Source of the DNA: an uncultured Nitrososphaera sp.
GTDB lineage: Archaea; Thermoproteota; Nitrososphaeria; Nitrososphaerales; Nitrososphaeraceae
Reading direction: 5' to 3'
DNA length: 21,364 nt
Assembly (NCBI RefSeq): GCF_946478925.1
Contig: NZ_CAMLDP010000027.1
Location: 1 to 21,364 of the forward strand
The notes under the pieces were generated by a model. It was not told the DNA's origin. It saw only the letters and a list, made by a program, of their open reading frames with translations, and searched no databases. Below are positions 19,860 to 21,364 of this stretch, piece by piece. Positions within the stretch are counted from its first letter, which is position 1. Every line of letters starts with the position of its first letter. The translations under genes were made by a program, and so were the position numbers.

Positions 19860-20528
19860 ATGAAAGGCGACAATGATAGCTCCTCGTTCTCTGATGTTGC
19901 GGAGAAGTCTGCAAGCTACTATGATAGAAATGCCCAGAGCTATTCGGAGAGCAATCAAAATCCGGCAGACTTTATAGATGAATTTCTGGAATACTTGCAG
20001 AATGGCAATGGCAAAGTCGTCCTTGACCTCGGCAGCGGGCCGGGCGTCAACGCAGGATACATGCATTCAAGGGACTTGCAAGTCATCGGGATAGACCTGT
20101 CCGAAAAGATGGTCGAGTATGCAAAAAGCAGGCATCCCAATATTGAATTTCGATTAGGCGACATGACAAAGCTGCCGTTTCCAGCCGACAGCTTTGACGG
20201 CATACTTGCTTCGTATTCCTTGATACACTTGACAAAAGACGCGGTTGTTTCGGTATTGGCAAGACTCTATGAGATTCTAAGGCCGGGCGGGATAATCTAT
20301 CTGTCCGTCCAGTCTGGCAAATCCACGCAAGGATTTTTTTCTCACCCTTTGATTCCAGGTGATCAGGTATTCCTCAACATATTCGCCAAAGAAGAGATTT
20401 TTGGTTTACTATCAAAAAATGGGTTTGAAATAGTCTCCCAGCATGAAAAGCTGCCCCAGGGCAAGGTATTCAATTTTACAAAACTGTTCATAATTGCCAG
20501 AAAACCAGAGCCTTTGCAAAGAACTTGA
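19860..20528 (+). CDS. SAM-dependent class I methyltransferase
   Basis: This 222-residue enzyme has a Rossmann-type methyltransferase fold of the UbiE/Methyltransf_11 kind. Motif I is VLDLGSGPG (54-62), the acidic end of strand 2 is in VIGIDLS (Asp79), motif II-like is GDMTKLPFP (100-108), followed by FDGILASYSLIHL (112-124) and the post-motif LRPGGIIYLSVQ. The N-terminal region contains the YYDRNAQSYSES segment common in this family. The substrate is unknown. The ATG at 19860 has no clear Shine-Dalgarno, and upstream TATA candidates (AAAAGATAAG near 19812, CTTAACA near 19836) are ambiguous. It stands alone on the plus strand. Confidence 0.92.
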   Translation: MKGDNDSSSFSDVAEKSASYYDRNAQSYSESNQNPADFIDEFLEYLQNGNGKVVLDLGSGPGVNAGYMHSRDLQVIGIDLSEKMVEYAKSRHPNIEFRLGDMTKLPFPADSFDGILASYSLIHLTKDAVVSVLARLYEILRPGGIIYLSVQSGKSTQGFFSHPLIPGDQVFLNIFAKEEIFGLLSKNGFEIVSQHEKLPQGKVFNFTKLFIIARKPEPLQRT

Positions 20529-20609
20529 GCAACAAACTAGCAGTAAAAGAAGATAGGTAACTATTTTCCAAAGAATTGAAATACATCCGCCGCTAACTAA
20601 TGCATTGCC

Positions 20610-20840
20610 ATGCAGGACGACAAGGCGACTACGCGTTTTCATTTACGCTTGTATGTCTTGCTATGGTGCTATGGCATCAATGTGTCAGCAATCCGGCTTT
20701 CCAATCCATCGGATAGCGAACTTTTGGATTTCGTAGAGAGGATAACGATTCTTCTCAAGAAACACAAGAATCAGGTGCTGCCAAGTTTGGTCCTGATTCC
20801 ATCAGGACTGATAAACAATTTGAATTATCTTGCCGCGTAA
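20610..20840 (+). CDS. Hypothetical small protein, 76 aa
   Basis: This ORF starts at ATG 20610 and has a TATA-like TTGAAATAC at about 20575-20583, some 30 nt upstream. The N-terminal half is aromatic and hydrophobic (LRLYVLLWCYGINVSAIRL), the middle a predicted helix (DSELLDFVERITILLKKHKN) and the end hydrophobic (VLPSLVLIPSGLI). No motif or family was recognised. Its codon use looks less GC-rich than that of the core genes here, like the rest of this end of the window, which also holds a transposase remnant. It may be a recent or decaying gene. Confidence 0.42.
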   Translation: MQDDKATTRFHLRLYVLLWCYGINVSAIRLSNPSDSELLDFVERITILLKKHKNQVLPSLVLIPSGLINNLNYLAA

Positions 20841-20893
20841 CGATAAGGCGTTTGAGTCTCTGTCCTTTCAATGGGATCAGACGTTGACAGATT

Positions 20894-21229
20894 ATGTTTT
20901 TTAACATACGCGTGAATCAGGCCATAGGAGACCAGACACCAGCAGAGGCAGCGAGCATCAACCTGAATTTGAAAGAAAACAAGACGGAATCGCTAATGAG
21001 GCAAGCAGCAGTTCATGCAAAAGACGAGATAGTTAGCCCGGTTGTAAAGGGTCTAGGTGTTAGAATCCACAAGGTAACAGTCCTGAATGAAAAAGACTGC
21101 ATCAAGGTCAGGCAGAAAGGCTGGCTGGACAAGAAGGACGGGGTAGAAATTCACGACATTCTGAGAGTACAGGGTTTTAGCTGGCTGGCAAACGGTAAGG
21201 ATAGCTGTTGGATTAAGATGCGAGTCTAG
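20894..21229 (+). pseudogene. Probable transposase C-terminal remnant with an extra tail
   Basis: This open frame encodes 111 residues. The first 37 (FFNIRVNQAIGDQTPAEAA, then INLNL...ESLMRQAA) match the pattern at the C-terminus of DDE insertion-sequence transposases, where a YNF.R.H.AL...TPAEAAG motif is followed by a final helix. The catalytic DDE domain is missing, an in-frame TGA lies just upstream of the ATG at 20894, and no terminal repeats were found. About 70 further residues follow (for example VRIHKVTVLNEKDCIKVRQKG), ending with GFSWLANGKDSCWIK. This tail is longer than the usual transposase end. It could be a degraded element, or a domesticated or unrelated small gene. Confidence 0.5.
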
Positions 21230-21282
21230 AACAATTTTCGTGAATTATATTAAGATGGTTCATTATCTGCAATTCGGGATTT

Positions 21283-21364
21283 ATGATGATTGCAGACATG
21301 CTGGCTATACAAGAAGCGTTTTCTGTCATATCTATTAGCGACCGAAAGACAATTCTCGCTTTTG
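21283..21364 (+). CDS. Start of a gene cut by the window edge
   Basis: An open frame begins with ATG 21283 (or 21286) and runs off the window: MMIADMLAIQEAFSVISISDRKTILAF. A TATA-like AATTATATTAAG lies at 21243-21254. The helix-like AFSVISISDRKTILAF recalls the first helices of archaeal winged-helix regulators, but 27 residues are too few to name a family. Confidence 0.5.
   Translation, partial: MMIADMLAIQEAFSVISISDRKTILAF

Noticed and set aside
19445..19873. 142-codon minus frame over the two small plus ORFs
   Set aside because: It has no domain and would place a start inside the methyltransferase gene; the plus frames have better composition and coupling, though they are only moderately supported themselves.

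Overview
The window looks like chromosomal DNA of an ammonia-oxidising archaeon of the Nitrososphaera type (Thaumarchaeota/Nitrososphaeria). This is inferred from several signs: archaeal TATA boxes about 25-35 nt upstream of many start codons (short-leader or leaderless mRNAs), frequent GTG and TTG starts, a GGTGA-type Shine-Dalgarno where a leader exists, a PEFG-type C-terminal sorting signal, an archaeal translation-associated GTPase with a TGS domain, and a tRNA-Thr without encoded CCA. GC content is moderate, judged by eye.

Layout. 9-563 (-) encodes a protein built from two copies of a ~70-residue module. 725-2056 (+) is a MOFRL-type glycerate 2-kinase. 2050-4519 (-) is a tightly coupled operon: TGS GTPase, a small winged-helix-like protein and BirA biotin ligase. 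4563-5124 (-) holds a one-helix membrane peptide and an unknown 126-residue protein. 5418-5645 (+) is a single-module relative of the first protein. 5735-7183 (-) is a secreted protein with a PEFG anchor, followed by a CoA-binding-fold protein (7271-7690) and a membrane-anchored protein (7725-8096).

8145-13437 is a purine-synthesis region: purF, purL and purQ on the minus strand, then a plus-strand CBS-domain gene, then purS on the minus strand. PurS, PurQ and PurL would form the FGAM synthase complex and PurF catalyses the first committed step, so nearly all of the early de novo pathway enzymes except PurD/PurN/PurM are here. A nitroreductase follows (13540-14046).

14083-15183 is an accessory-like gap. 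It holds a V4R-domain (4-vinyl-reductase-like) gene that can be read end to end only through two opposite single-base frameshifts, one of them in an 8-base A/T homopolymer, and then 411 bp with no convincing gene before tRNA-Thr(UGU) at 15184-15257. 15268-16934 (-) is an ABC-2 export pair. 17198-18819 (+) is an unknown conserved-looking protein and a site-2-type M50 protease with a PDZ domain. The right end (18863-21364) is looser: a SnoaL-like protein, small hypothetical ORFs, a class I methyltransferase, a probable transposase C-terminal remnant and a gene cut by the window edge.

No CRISPR array, rRNA or complete mobile element was seen. The strongest candidates for unusual biology are the frameshifted V4R gene, the repeated small module carried by two loci, and the PEFG-anchored surface protein.
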